64,000 nucleotides of DNA from Pukyongiella litopenaei. GTDB lineage: Bacteria; Pseudomonadota; Alphaproteobacteria; Rhodobacterales; Rhodobacteraceae. The stretch is from the NCBI RefSeq assembly GCF_003008555.2, contig NZ_CP027665.1, positions 2,604,001 to 2,668,000 on the forward strand, given 5' to 3'. This document shows, piece by piece, positions 1 to 8,224 of the stretch; within the stretch, counting starts at the first letter, position 1, and every line of letters begins with the position of its first letter. Under the pieces are notes generated by a model, which did not search any database, had not been told where the DNA came from, and was given only the letters and a program-made list of their open reading frames with translations. The position numbers and the translations under genes were made by a program.

Positions 1-411
1 CTTGACGGCGGTATCGTAGCTGCCATCCGACAGCAGCCACGCCCCGCGCAGGTATTTCACCGCGAATTGCAGGTTGGTATCGGCGTCCAGCAAGTCCCCG
101 GGGCTGCCCCTGAACCCCATCGACCGGGCGGTCGCCGGCAGGATCTGCATCAGCCCGTAATAGGGCCGGTTCACCGCCCTGGGCCGGTGCGTGCTTTCGC
201 GAATGACCACCTTGTGCACCAGCGGCCGCGGCACCTCGTAATGGTCGGCCCAGCGGTTGATCTTCTTGCGCAGTTCCGGGGTTTCGTTCGGATAGAGCGC
301 GGGCTCGACCGGGTCGGGCATCTTGTTGCGGGACGCGACATCCGCATCGCCGCAGGCAGCGAGCGCGAGGGGGAGCAGGACCAGAAGGCTGCGGCGCGAA
401 AGAAGGGTCAT
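1..411 (-). CDS. Lytic transglycosylase lipoprotein, SLT domain (partial)
   Basis: The gene starts at 411 and runs off the left edge of the window, leaving 137 codons. The product opens with a lipoprotein signal peptide ending in a lipobox (LAAC, Cys20), so it should be anchored in a membrane facing the periplasm. An SLT (goose-lysozyme-like) domain follows, with the likely catalytic Glu72 in the RES motif and a YGLMQI motif downstream. Such enzymes cleave the MurNAc-GlcNAc bond of peptidoglycan with formation of an anhydro ring. The C-terminal part is outside the window, so family membership within the transglycosylases cannot be refined. Confidence 0.85.
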   Translation of the reverse strand, partial: MTLLSRRSLLVLLPLALAACGDADVASRNKMPDPVEPALYPNETPELRKKINRWADHYEVPRPLVHKVVIRESTHRPRAVNRPYYGLMQILPATARSMGFRGSPGDLLDADTNLQFAVKYLRGAWLLSDGSYDTAVK

Positions 412-520
412 CGGGGTATCCGGTTTCGGTTTCGGCGGCGTCCGACAGCCTAGCCACCGCGCCGCCGGGCACAAGACCCCGCCGCCCGCGACCCCGATAC
501 CGGCAAAGGATCGCCAATGG

Positions 521-553
521 AAAAGGGCCGCGCGGCGGTGTGCCGCGCGGCCC
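521..553 (-). terminator. Rho-independent terminator of the rpsF-rpsR-rplI operon
   Basis: Read on the minus strand, an 11-bp perfect GC-rich stem (arms 543-553 and 525-535) closes a 7-nt loop and is followed directly by TTTT (524-521). It lies 23 nt beyond the rplI stop codon, where the operon should end. Confidence 0.85.
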
Positions 554-575
554 CCTGTTGCACAGGCAGCGCCGA

Positions 576-1211
576 TCAGGCGTTGGTGGTGCTGTCGCCG
601 GCCTCGTCCTCGGCCACCGCTTCGGCGGCGGGGGCAAGGTTCTCGTCGTCCGTGGCGGCGCTCCCGATATCGTCGAACAGTTCGGCGATCTCGAATTCCG
701 CGGCGGCCTCTTCCTCGGCGGCCAGTTCCTGGATCGACTTGCCCGACGCCTGCAGCTCGGCCTCTTCTTCCGAGCGGGCGACGTTCAGCTTGATCACCAC
801 GTCGACCTCGGGGTGCAGGTTCACATGCACGTCGTGCAGGCCCAGATCCTTGATCGGGCGGGCCAGCGCGACCTGTTTGCGGTCGAGCGAGAAGCCTGCT
901 TCGGTGGCGGCATCGGCGGCGTCACGTGGCGTGACCGAGCCATAGAGCGCACCCGCGTCCGAGGCGGAGCGAATCACCACGAACTGCTGGCCGTCGAGCT
1001 TCTCGGCCAGCGCTTCGGCTTCTTTCCTGGATTCCAGGTTGCGCGCTTCGAGCTGCGCCTTCTGCGCCTCGAACTGCGCCACGTTGTTGTCGGAGGCGGT
1101 CAGCGCCTTGCCCTGCGGCAGCAGGAAGTTGCGGGCGTAGCCGGGCTTGACGTCGACGACATCGCCCATCTGTCCCAGCTTGGCGACACGTTCCAGAAGA
1201 ATGACTTGCAT
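576..1211 (-). CDS. rplI: 50S ribosomal protein L9
   Basis: L9 binds 23S rRNA through its N-terminal domain and spaces neighbouring ribosomes through its long helix and C-terminal domain. The start [13 protein letters not shown] and the early [21 protein letters not shown] region are diagnostic. The protein has 211 residues, against about 150 in E. coli. The extra length is an acidic Ala/Glu/Asp-rich C-terminal tail of about 60 residues, as seen in many alphaproteobacteria. It is the last gene of the rpsF-rpsR-rplI operon, 12 nt after rpsR, and is followed by a strong terminator. Confidence 0.97.
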   Translation of the reverse strand: MQVILLERVAKLGQMGDVVDVKPGYARNFLLPQGKALTASDNNVAQFEAQKAQLEARNLESRKEAEALAEKLDGQQFVVIRSASDAGALYGSVTPRDAADAATEAGFSLDRKQVALARPIKDLGLHDVHVNLHPEVDVVIKLNVARSEEEAELQASGKSIQELAAEEEAAAEFEIAELFDDIGSAATDDENLAPAAEAVAEDEAGDSTTNA

Positions 1212-1223
1212 CGGTCCTGCTCC

Positions 1224-1451
1224 TTATTTCACGGCGTAGGGCAGCAGGGCGAGAAAGCGGGCGCGCTTGATGGCGCGAGCCAGTTCACGCTGCTTCTTGG
1301 CCGATACGGCGGTGATACGCGAGGGCACGATCTTGCCGCGCTCGGAGATATACCGCTGCAGCAGCTTGGTGTCCTTGTAGTCGATCTTGGGCGCGTTGTC
1401 TCCCGAGAAGGGGCAGACCTTGCGGCGGCGGAAAAACGGTTTTGCAGCCAT
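1224..1451 (-). CDS. rpsR: 30S ribosomal protein S18
   Basis: S18 (75 residues) is a small-subunit platform protein that binds as a heterodimer with S6, which is encoded just upstream. The [11 protein letters not shown]-terminal motif and the [15 protein letters not shown] core are fully conserved. The order rpsF-rpsR-rplI matches the usual bacterial operon. The spacing to both neighbours is short (25 nt to rpsF, 12 nt to rplI), so translation is probably coupled. Confidence 0.97.
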
Positions 1452-1476
1452 GGTTTGGTGTCCTTTCCTCGGGTTC

Positions 1477-1830
1477 TCAGCGGCGCTCGCGGCGGCCGTC
1501 GCGCTCGTCGCGCTTCTGCATCTGGACCGACGGGCCTTCCTCGTGGGCGTCGACCTTGATGGTCAGCACGCGCATCACGTCGTCATGCAGCCGCATCAGG
1601 CGTTCCATTTCCTGCACGGCCGGCGCCGGTGCGTCGGTGCGCAGATAGGCATAATGCCCCTTGCGGTTCTTGTTGATCTTGTAGGCCATCGTCTTGACGC
1701 CCCAGTATTCCTGGTCGACCAGCTTTCCGCCATTGTCGGTCAGGACGGCGCCGAAATGTTCGATGAGACCCTCGGCCTGCGTGTTGGACAGGTCCTGGCG
1801 GGCAATCATGACATGCTCGTAAAGCGGCAT
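1477..1830 (-). CDS. rpsF: 30S ribosomal protein S6
   Basis: S6 (117 residues) pairs with S18 on the 30S platform. The start [13 protein letters not shown] and the motif [15 protein letters not shown] are typical. The reading frame continues far upstream of 1830, but that upstream protein sequence is unrelated and is a high-GC artefact. The ATG at 1830 with an AGGAGT-like site just before it is the natural start. The C-terminus is a basic/acidic tail ([12 protein letters not shown]). First gene of the operon. Confidence 0.96.
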
Positions 1831-1937
1831 GTTTACTCCTGTTTCTATCAAGGCGCATTTCAAAGGTGGGGCCAGATCCCTTTCGCGGCCCCGCCACGAG
1901 AGACTGCGCGGTTCACATGGATGCGAAAGGATGGCCC

Positions 1938-1965
1938 CATATACACGCTTGGCCGCGCAGGGCAA
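1938..1965 (-). promoter_or_regulatory. Candidate sigma70 promoter for rpsF operon
   Basis: On the minus strand TTGCCC (1965-1960), 16 nt of spacer and TATATG (1943-1938) lie about 107 nt upstream of the rpsF start. The spacing is one short of ideal. No other good candidate was seen in this 282-bp gap between rpsF and the yceI gene. Confidence 0.4.
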
Positions 1966-2112
1966 GGGGCAAGGGATAAGGGGCAGACGGGCGGCGGGCG
2001 CCGGTGCTGTTCGTGCCGTCACAGGCGCTGTGGGCAGACACGGAGTTGCATGGCAGCCTGCCGGTGGTGAAATCTGGCACCACAGCCGAGCGCGAAGACA
2101 GGAGACGCGACC

Positions 2113-2724
2113 ATGACGACCGCGACCATGAAAACCACACTGACAGCCGCAGCCCTGGCGGTTCTGCCTCTGGCCGGTATCCCGGCGGCCCATGCGGCCA
2201 GCTGGCAGGCAGACCCCGGCCATACCGAGGTGCGGGTCTATTACAACCACGCCGGGTTCTCGGAGCAATCGATCGAGTTCGGCGAGTTTACCGGCACGCT
2301 GCATTATTCCGAAGGCGATGTCGCCGGTGCCAGCGCCGATTTCGTGATCCCCGTGGCCAGCGTCGTCACCGGGGTCGAGATGTTCGACAACGACCTGCGC
2401 GGCGGCACGTTCTTCGATGTCGAGAACTATCCCGAGATCCGCTTTGTCTCGACCGCCGTCGAGCAGACCGGCGAACGCAATGCCAGGGTGACCGGGGATC
2501 TCACCATAAAGGACGTGACCAAACCGGCGACCTTCGACGTGACGCTGCACAATATCGGGCCGCATCCCGTCGGTCAGGTGTTCGATTTCTACAAGGGCAC
2601 ATGGCTGGGGATAACCGCCGTGTCCGAGATCAACCGGTCGGAGTGGAACATGGGCACGTTCGTCCCGATCGGTTCGGACCGGGTGCGTATCGTCATCAAC
2701 GCCGAGCTGAAGGCGCAGGAGTGA
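2113..2724 (+). CDS. YceI family periplasmic protein
   Basis: A 203-residue protein with an N-terminal Sec signal peptide (cleavage probably after AHA, near residue 29) and a single YceI domain. The domain is a lipocalin-like beta barrel that in characterised members binds a polyisoprenoid in the periplasm. Visible family features are the opening WQ.DP.HTEV segment, the F..GTLHYSEGDV region and the C-terminal R..W(N)MG.F..IGSDRV motif. An AGGAG site sits 7 nt before the ATG at 2113. A second in-frame ATG at 2128 would give a more compact signal peptide. It faces a cytochrome b561-YceI fusion gene 24 bp away, suggesting a shared function. Confidence 0.9.
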   Translation: MTTATMKTTLTAAALAVLPLAGIPAAHAASWQADPGHTEVRVYYNHAGFSEQSIEFGEFTGTLHYSEGDVAGASADFVIPVASVVTGVEMFDNDLRGGTFFDVENYPEIRFVSTAVEQTGERNARVTGDLTIKDVTKPATFDVTLHNIGPHPVGQVFDFYKGTWLGITAVSEINRSEWNMGTFVPIGSDRVRIVINAELKAQE

Positions 2725-2748
2725 CGTCCGGTCGCGGCGCGGGACGGC

Positions 2749-3987
2749 TCAGCCCCCGCGCCGGGCCGTGAGCGCCACCGAAACCTGCACGGCGAAGGCC
2801 AGCGTGTTTTCGTCCTGGATGCCGTCGCCGATGCCGTAATCGCGCCGGTCCAGCGTGGCCTGGCCGGTCATCACGGCCCTGTCCCCGTCGATGGTCAGCG
2901 CGAACGGAAGCGTCAGCGGCATCTGGTTGCCGTTCAGCTCCAATGTCCCCTCGGCCACATAGCCGGCCTCGCGCCGGAACAGCGCGGCCTCGTAGGTGGC
3001 GGTGGCGTGGCGTTCGGCATCCAGGAAATCGGGGCCGAGCGCCTGGGCGCTGACCGACCCCAGCGCCAGCGACGGGATCGATACCTGCACCGTGACCTGC
3101 CCCGCGGGGCCGGGCGCGGCCGGGTCGTCAAAGCGGATCGCCGCGGTCCAGTCCGCGAACCTTCCCTCGACCGCCGAGCCAAGCTGGGTCACGGTGATGG
3201 ACAGCAGCCCCTCCTCGACCTGCCAGTCCGAACGCAAGGGCGCGAGGGCCGGGGCGGGCGCGCCTGACGCTGCCGACCGCCCGGCAGGGGAATAGAGCCC
3301 CAGCCCGCCCCCGATGCTGACCGCGACCGCCCAGACCGCCAGTGCCGAAAGCGGAGCGACGAGCCGGTTCCGCTGCCCGTTCGGTGGCACCGGTAGATCG
3401 CCCCGGTCTGCAAGCATCCGTCGCAAAGTGTCGTCGCGGTCGATGAGGTGATGTTTCAGGGCGCCGGCCACATGCAGCAGGATGGCGACGACCAGAACCC
3501 GCTCGAGCACCACATGCAGCCCGGCGGTGAGCGCCGCCAGAGCATCGTTCCGTGGGACGAAGGGCAGCGACTGCCCCAGCGGCCAGAGAATCGGCGCGAA
3601 ACCGGTCGTGGCGGCGTGGTGGACCCAGCCCGCCAGCGGCACCAGCAGGATCGAGCCATAGAGCAGCCAGTGCACGGTCTCGGCCAGCCAGGTCTCGACC
3701 CGCCGGTCCGGGTGCAGCGGCCGCGGTTTTGGCTGGGCCACAGCCCAGGCGACGCGCAGCAGGGCGGTCAGGAAAATCGCCACGCCCAGCGTCTTGTGCA
3801 GGGAAAACAGCATCGCTGCCCGCGCCAGGTCCTGCGCGCCGGGCGTGGCGCCGGGCGCGCGCACCGCGTGAGCCGCGTCATTGGCGACGATGCCCAGCGG
3901 GATGATCGCCAGGATCATCAGGACGGTCAGCCAGTGCAGCGCCCTCGCGAGGCTCCCGTATTGCGCGGCGGTGTTGTGCAAACCCAT
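2749..3987 (-). CDS. Cytochrome b561 - YceI fusion protein
   Basis: A 412-residue two-domain protein. Residues about 1-190 form a four-helix cytochrome b561 domain, with His in the ALHW motif of helix 1, HKTLG, the LLHVAGALKHH region of helix 4 and typical membrane segments. Residues about 230-410 form a YceI domain ending in RRDYGIGDGI..ENTLAF. Cytochrome b561 proteins pass electrons between quinol and soluble partners across the inner membrane, and YceI domains bind isoprenoid lipids. The fusion therefore suggests a membrane redox protein handling a quinone-like ligand on the periplasmic side. That role is inferred. It is convergent with a stand-alone YceI gene. Confidence 0.88.
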   Translation of the reverse strand: MGLHNTAAQYGSLARALHWLTVLMILAIIPLGIVANDAAHAVRAPGATPGAQDLARAAMLFSLHKTLGVAIFLTALLRVAWAVAQPKPRPLHPDRRVETWLAETVHWLLYGSILLVPLAGWVHHAATTGFAPILWPLGQSLPFVPRNDALAALTAGLHVVLERVLVVAILLHVAGALKHHLIDRDDTLRRMLADRGDLPVPPNGQRNRLVAPLSALAVWAVAVSIGGGLGLYSPAGRSAASGAPAPALAPLRSDWQVEEGLLSITVTQLGSAVEGRFADWTAAIRFDDPAAPGPAGQVTVQVSIPSLALGSVSAQALGPDFLDAERHATATYEAALFRREAGYVAEGTLELNGNQMPLTLPFALTIDGDRAVMTGQATLDRRDYGIGDGIQDENTLAFAVQVSVALTARRGG

Positions 3988-4224
3988 GAACGCGTCGCTC
4001 CTGTCCGTTGCCTGTCAGGATATGGACGATGGCGTCAGGCTCAAGCGGCGGCGTTGCGTGCAGGCGCACAATTCGTGTTCGGCAAGGTGTCGCGGGAAGC
4101 ACGGCAAGCGGCAATTGCGGGAACCGGCTGCCCCGCCGGGGCCTGGAACGGTGGAGCCGGGCGTTGCCCTTTGGTGTCCTGCGGGCTATGCCGGGTCAGA
4201 AACTCTGGGATCAAGAGAGGGCAG

Positions 4225-5163
4225 ATGAGCAGGGCATTCGTTTTTCCCGGTCAGGGCGCGCAGACCATCGGCATGGGCCGGGCGCTGGCCGACGCCTATC
4301 CCGCGGCAAGGGCTGTTTTCGACGAGGTTGACGACGCGCTGGGCGAAAAACTGAGCGCATTGATCTGGGATGGCGACATCGCCGATCTGACGCTGACGCA
4401 GAATGCACAGCCGGCCCTGATGGCGACATCGCTTGCCGCGATGCGGGCGCTCGAGGCCGAAGGGGTCGGGATCGACGCGGCGGATTTCGTGGCGGGGCAT
4501 TCGCTGGGCGAATATTCGGCGCTGGCCGCGGCGGGCGCGATGTCGATCGCCGATACGGCGCGGCTGCTGCGCACGCGCGGGCGGGCCATGCAAGAGGCCG
4601 TGCCGGTGGGCGAGGGCGCGATGGCGGCCATTCTCGGCCTCGGGCTGGAGGATGTGCGCGCGGTGGCGGACGCGGCGGCGCAGGGCGAGGTCTGCCAGGC
4701 CGCCAATGACAACGACCCGATGCAGGTCGTGGTGTCGGGCACCCGGGCCGCGGTCGAGCGCGCCGCCGGGATCGCCAAGGAAAAGGGCGCGAAACGGGCG
4801 GTGATGTTGCCGGTCAGCGCGCCGTTTCATTGTGCGCTGATGCAGCCTGCCGCCGATGTGATGGCCGGGGCGCTGGCCGAGGTGGAAATCAGTGCGCCGG
4901 CGGTGCCGCTGGTGGCGAATGTGCGGGCGGCGCCGGTCAGCGACCCCGACGAGATCAGGGCGCTGCTGGTCGAGCAGGTCACCGGGTCGGTCCGCTGGCG
5001 CGAAAGCGTGATGTTCATGGCCGCGCAGGGTGTGACCGAAGCCTGGGAAATCGGCGCCGGCAAGGCGCTGTCGGGCATGATCCGCAAGATCGACCGGGCA
5101 ATCGCCAGCCGCGCGGTGGGCACGCCTGACGAGGCGCAGGCCGCGGCGGCGGACCTGGGCTGA
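4225..5163 (+). CDS. fabD: Malonyl-CoA:ACP transacylase
   Basis: FabD (312 residues) moves malonyl groups from CoA to acyl carrier protein for type II fatty acid synthesis in the cytosol. The protein begins MSRAFVFPGQGAQTIGMG, contains the serine nucleophile motif GHSLGEYSAL, and has the conserved QNAQPALMA and SAPFHCALM segments, the last including the catalytic His. The start is set by family alignment and an AGAGAGG ribosome site. The open frame extends about 780 bp further upstream, antisense to the cytochrome gene, and that part is rejected. fabG and acpP follow. Confidence 0.96.
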   Translation: MSRAFVFPGQGAQTIGMGRALADAYPAARAVFDEVDDALGEKLSALIWDGDIADLTLTQNAQPALMATSLAAMRALEAEGVGIDAADFVAGHSLGEYSALAAAGAMSIADTARLLRTRGRAMQEAVPVGEGAMAAILGLGLEDVRAVADAAAQGEVCQAANDNDPMQVVVSGTRAAVERAAGIAKEKGAKRAVMLPVSAPFHCALMQPAADVMAGALAEVEISAPAVPLVANVRAAPVSDPDEIRALLVEQVTGSVRWRESVMFMAAQGVTEAWEIGAGKALSGMIRKIDRAIASRAVGTPDEAQAAAADLG

Positions 5164-5247
5164 GGCGGGACGGATTTTCTGCGGGGTAGATCCCGCAGGG
5201 GTGTCAAACACTAGCTATGCCGCCGGAGCGTGGCAGGGAGACGGGAC

Positions 5248-5985
5248 ATGTTCGATCTGAACGGAAAGACGGCGCTGGTCACCGGGGCGTCGGGTGGTAT
5301 CGGTGGCGCGATTGCGCGGACCCTTCATGATGCGGGCGCGACGGTGGGCCTGTCCGGCACGCGGGTCGAGCCGCTGCAGGCGCTGGCCGACGAACTGGGC
5401 GACCGCGCCCATGTGCTGCCCTGCAACCTGAGCGACGCCGACGCCGTGGCGGCGTTGCCGAAACAGGCGGCCGAGGCGCTGGGGTCGGTCGACATTCTGG
5501 TCAACAATGCCGGGATCACCCGCGACAACCTGTTCATGCGCATGTCCGACGAGGAATGGCAGAGCGTGATCGACGTGAACCTGACCGCGACGATGAAACT
5601 GTGCCGCGGGGTGCTGCGCGGCATGATGAAGGCGCGCTGGGGCCGGATCGTGAACATCTCGTCCGTCGTCGGGGCGACCGGCAATCCGGGGCAGGGCAAT
5701 TACGCGGCCTCGAAGGCGGGCATGATCGGCATGTCGAAATCGCTGGCCTACGAAGTGGCGAGCCGGGGCATCACCGTGAACGCGGTGGCGCCGGGTTTCA
5801 TCACCACCGCGATGACCGACAAGCTGACCGACGACCAGAAATCGGGCATCCTGGGCCAGGTGCCGGCCGGCCGGATGGGCGAACCCGACGAGATCGCCGC
5901 CGCGGTGCTCTATCTGGCCAGTCCCGAGGCGGGCTATGTCACCGGCAGCACGCTGCATGTGAATGGCGGCATGGCGATGATGTAA
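5248..5985 (+). CDS. fabG: 3-oxoacyl-[ACP] reductase
   Basis: FabG (245 residues) is the NADPH-dependent SDR that reduces 3-oxoacyl-ACP. It has the TGASGGIG nucleotide-binding motif, the NNAG motif (VNNAGITRDN), the catalytic Ser/Tyr/Lys set (ISSVVG; YAASKAG) and the C-terminal VTGSTLHVNGGM signature. The ATG at 5248 is preceded by AGGGAG at 5235. A GTG 18 bp upstream is also in frame but has a poorer context. It lies 84 bp after fabD in the fabD-fabG-acpP order common in proteobacteria. Confidence 0.96.
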   Translation: MFDLNGKTALVTGASGGIGGAIARTLHDAGATVGLSGTRVEPLQALADELGDRAHVLPCNLSDADAVAALPKQAAEALGSVDILVNNAGITRDNLFMRMSDEEWQSVIDVNLTATMKLCRGVLRGMMKARWGRIVNISSVVGATGNPGQGNYAASKAGMIGMSKSLAYEVASRGITVNAVAPGFITTAMTDKLTDDQKSGILGQVPAGRMGEPDEIAAAVLYLASPEAGYVTGSTLHVNGGMAMM

Positions 5986-6317
5986 CCGCCTGGCAAGGCT
6001 GGTTGTTTCGCCCCGGTCGCGCCGCGTCACCCGTGCCGTTTTCGCGCCTCGCCATTGTCGGGCGACCGCGGGCTTCCTATCTGTCAGCGGTAGCGAAATG
6101 GTGTCGCATGATCGCGCGGGCCGTGCCGATGCGAAAGCGTTTGCCAAAGGGGGCTTGTGTGCTATAGGCGGCGCATGTTTGGGTGGCCGGGCCGTGTGCT
6201 CCGGTGCACCTTCCCCGGCGATCCCGGGATCAACTGCCCGCTGCGGGCGAATACGTCCGGCCCAGGCGGGTCCGGGCAGCAATGGGCGGAATGCCCGCAA
6301 TGGAATGAGGAACCGAC
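5986..6317 (+). other. 332-bp gene-free interval upstream of acpP
   Basis: No convincing coding sequence was found here. The interval holds a candidate promoter at 6141-6169, giving acpP a leader of roughly 140 nt. No riboswitch or terminator pattern was recognised. Confidence 0.5.
6141..6169 (+). promoter_or_regulatory. Candidate sigma70 promoter for acpP
   Basis: TTGCCA (6141-6146), 17-nt spacer, TATAGG (6164-6169). The same -10 hexamer appears in the GTA promoter of this window. It gives acpP an independent promoter separate from fabD-fabG. Confidence 0.42.
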
Positions 6318-6551
6318 ATGAGCGACGTCGCAGACCGCGTGAAGAAAATCGTTGTTGAGCACCTGGGTGTTGAAGAAGGCAAAGTGACCGAAGCCGCCTC
6401 GTTCATCGACGATCTGGGCGCCGACAGCCTTGATACCGTGGAACTGGTGATGGCCTTCGAAGAAGAGTTCGGCATCGAGATTCCCGACGACGCCGCCGAG
6501 ACCATCCAGACCTTTGGCGATGCGGTCAAGTTCATCACCGAAGCCTCCTGA
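6318..6551 (+). CDS. acpP: Acyl carrier protein
   Basis: ACP (77 residues, strongly acidic) carries growing acyl chains on a 4-prime-phosphopantetheine attached to the Ser of the [10 protein letters not shown] motif. The whole sequence matches the family from [12 protein letters not shown] to DAVKFI. A GAGGAA ribosome site precedes the ATG. The gene is followed by its own strong terminator, consistent with very high, separately controlled expression. Confidence 0.98.
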   Translation: MSDVADRVKKIVVEHLGVEEGKVTEAASFIDDLGADSLDTVELVMAFEEEFGIEIPDDAAETIQTFGDAVKFITEAS

Positions 6552-6580
6552 TCCTTCCCGGACAGGACCGGATTCAGAGC

Positions 6581-6604
6581 GGCGCCCCGGTGGGCGCCGT
6601 TTTT
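6581..6604 (+). terminator. Rho-independent terminator of acpP
   Basis: A 7-bp stem (6581-6587 with 6592-6598) closes a CGGT tetraloop and is followed by GTTTTT (6599-6604). It lies 30 nt after the acpP stop. Confidence 0.88.
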
Positions 6605-6681
6605 CGTTTTCGCCCGGGCCGCGCTAACCTTTCGTTGCGGAATCAGGTATAGACCCCACCGGGACAGGAGCGTTCGCGATC

Positions 6682-7218
6682 ATGATGCGCAGCATCCCCG
6701 GCATCAACACGGCCCGGCTGACCCTGCGCGGGATGCGGCCCGAGGATTTCGACCGGTTTGCCGAGATCTGGACCCTGCCGGAAACGACCCGGTTCACCGG
6801 CGGGCCGCGCAGCCGCGCCCGGTCGTGGGATGCCTTCACGAAAAACGCGGGTCACTGGGCGATGGCCGGGTTCGGCCAATGGGCCGTGGTCGACCGGCAA
6901 AGCCGCCGCATGATCGGGCAAACCGGGTTTTTCCACGGCGGCCGCGATCTGGGCGAGGATTTCGACGCCTGCCCCGAAGCGGGCTGGGTGCTCGCACCGG
7001 AGGCCCAGGGCCAGGGGCTGGGGCTGGAAGCGGTGCGGGCCGCGCATGACTGGTTCGACCGGGTGATGCCGGGGCCGCTCTGCGCGATGGTCAACACCGA
7101 CAATGTCGCGTCCCGGCATGTCGCCGCGCGGCTGGGGTATCGCGGTATGCGCGAGACGGACCATAACGGCGATTCGGTGCTGTTGCTGCGCCGCGACGGG
7201 CCGCCCGGCTGGATCTGA
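6682..7218 (+). CDS. GNAT family N-acetyltransferase (RimJ/RimL-like)
   Basis: A 178-residue protein of the GNAT fold. It opens with the TARLTLRGMRPEDFD segment typical of RimJ/RimL-type acetyltransferases and has the acetyl-CoA-binding loop as AQGQGLGLEAVRAAHDW, followed by a VNTDNVASRHVAARLGYRG segment. It should transfer an acetyl group from acetyl-CoA to an amine. The substrate (protein N-terminus or small molecule) cannot be told from the sequence. It is transcribed alone after the acpP terminator. Confidence 0.88.
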   Translation: MMRSIPGINTARLTLRGMRPEDFDRFAEIWTLPETTRFTGGPRSRARSWDAFTKNAGHWAMAGFGQWAVVDRQSRRMIGQTGFFHGGRDLGEDFDACPEAGWVLAPEAQGQGLGLEAVRAAHDWFDRVMPGPLCAMVNTDNVASRHVAARLGYRGMRETDHNGDSVLLLRRDGPPGWI

Positions 7219-7342
7219 GCGACGCGGCGGGGCGTCACCCGGCAATCGGGACAGGCGGTGTCAAATTCGCGTGGATCGCCGCCCGCGCCCGCGTATCTGT
7301 GCTATGATCGACCCATGTGACCATCAGCGAGGGGGCAAGGTC

Positions 7343-8086
7343 ATGTTGATCTATCCGACAATGCAATTGCAGCGCGGGCGTTGCGTGACGCTGGACCGGG
7401 GACGGCTGGATGCGGCGACGATCTGGCATGTGGACCCGGTCGAAACCGCGCATGGTTTTGCCGCCGCCGGGGCCGAATGGATGCACCTGACCGACCTCGA
7501 CGCGGTCGATGGCCGGGATGACAACGCCGCGCTGGTCGACGGGATCATCCGCGCCGCCGGCATTCCCGTGCAGCTGGGCGGCGGGTTCCGCAGCCGCGAG
7601 CATGTCGAGCACTGGATCGACCGGGGCGCCGGGCGGATCGTGATCGGCACGCTGGCGGCGATCGAGCCCGACCTTGTCAGCGACCTGGCCAGGCGCCACC
7701 CGGACCAGATCGTGCTGGCGGTCGATGTCTGGAAGGGGCAGGTGATGACCGAGGGCTGGCGCAGGGCGAGCGCATTTGCACCGGATACCTTCATCGCCGC
7801 CTTTGACGAGGCCCCCCTGGCCGGGATCATCGTCACCGACATCGACGCGGATGTCGAGGAAATCGAAGCGCCTCTGGGGTTGATCTCGGGGCTGGCCGCG
7901 CGGGCGCGCACGCCGGTGATCGCATCCGGCGTGGTGCGCAGCGTCGATGACATTGCCAGGCTCAAATATGTGCACAACATCTCGGGCGTGCTGATCGGGC
8001 GGGCGCTGTTCCGCAGGGATTTCACGCTGGGTGAGGCGCTGGCCGTCGCGCGGCCTGAACCCGAACCGGTCGCCGGGTTCCGGTAG
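7343..8086 (+). CDS. HisA-like TIM-barrel protein (divergent)
   Basis: A 247-residue beta/alpha barrel related to HisA, the histidine-pathway ProFAR isomerase, with recognisable repeats such as VQLGGGFRS, VIGTLAAI and GVLIGRALF. Two things argue against ordinary isomerase function. The N-terminal catalytic Asp of HisA (P-A-[IL]-D-L) is replaced by Gln (YPTMQLQRG), and the TDI..DGT.xG loop has become TDIDADVEE. The second catalytic Asp is retained (LAVDVWKGQ). No other his genes are nearby. The start was chosen at the ATG aligning with HisA; the open frame upstream is not family-like. The function is probably different and unknown. Confidence 0.8.
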   Translation: MLIYPTMQLQRGRCVTLDRGRLDAATIWHVDPVETAHGFAAAGAEWMHLTDLDAVDGRDDNAALVDGIIRAAGIPVQLGGGFRSREHVEHWIDRGAGRIVIGTLAAIEPDLVSDLARRHPDQIVLAVDVWKGQVMTEGWRRASAFAPDTFIAAFDEAPLAGIIVTDIDADVEEIEAPLGLISGLAARARTPVIASGVVRSVDDIARLKYVHNISGVLIGRALFRRDFTLGEALAVARPEPEPVAGFR

Positions 8087-8161
8087 CGGTCGAATGGCGA
8101 GCCGTGGGACGGGGCGGGCAAAAGATGGCCGAAAACGGCTGACCGTCAAGGCTTTGTGCAC

Positions 8162-8190
8162 TTGCCCCGGCGGGTTACAGCTTGATATGA
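8162..8190 (+). promoter_or_regulatory. Candidate promoter for fabF-mltG
   Basis: TTGCCC (8162-8167), 17-nt spacer, ATATGA (8185-8190), about 35 nt before the fabF start. Moderate match only. Confidence 0.33.
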
Positions 8191-8224
8191 GCAGTGTTCA
8201 AGGAAAACGCTGAAGGGGCAGTTG

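Noticed and set aside
3448-4224. Long N-terminal extension in frame with fabD
   Set aside because: It lies antisense to the cytochrome b561-YceI gene, has no family-like sequence, and FabD alignment plus a ribosome site put the start at 4225.
7103-7342. N-terminal extension of the HisA-like protein
   Set aside because: It overlaps the end of the acetyltransferase gene and is low-complexity Arg/Pro-rich; the HisA-like fold begins at 7343.
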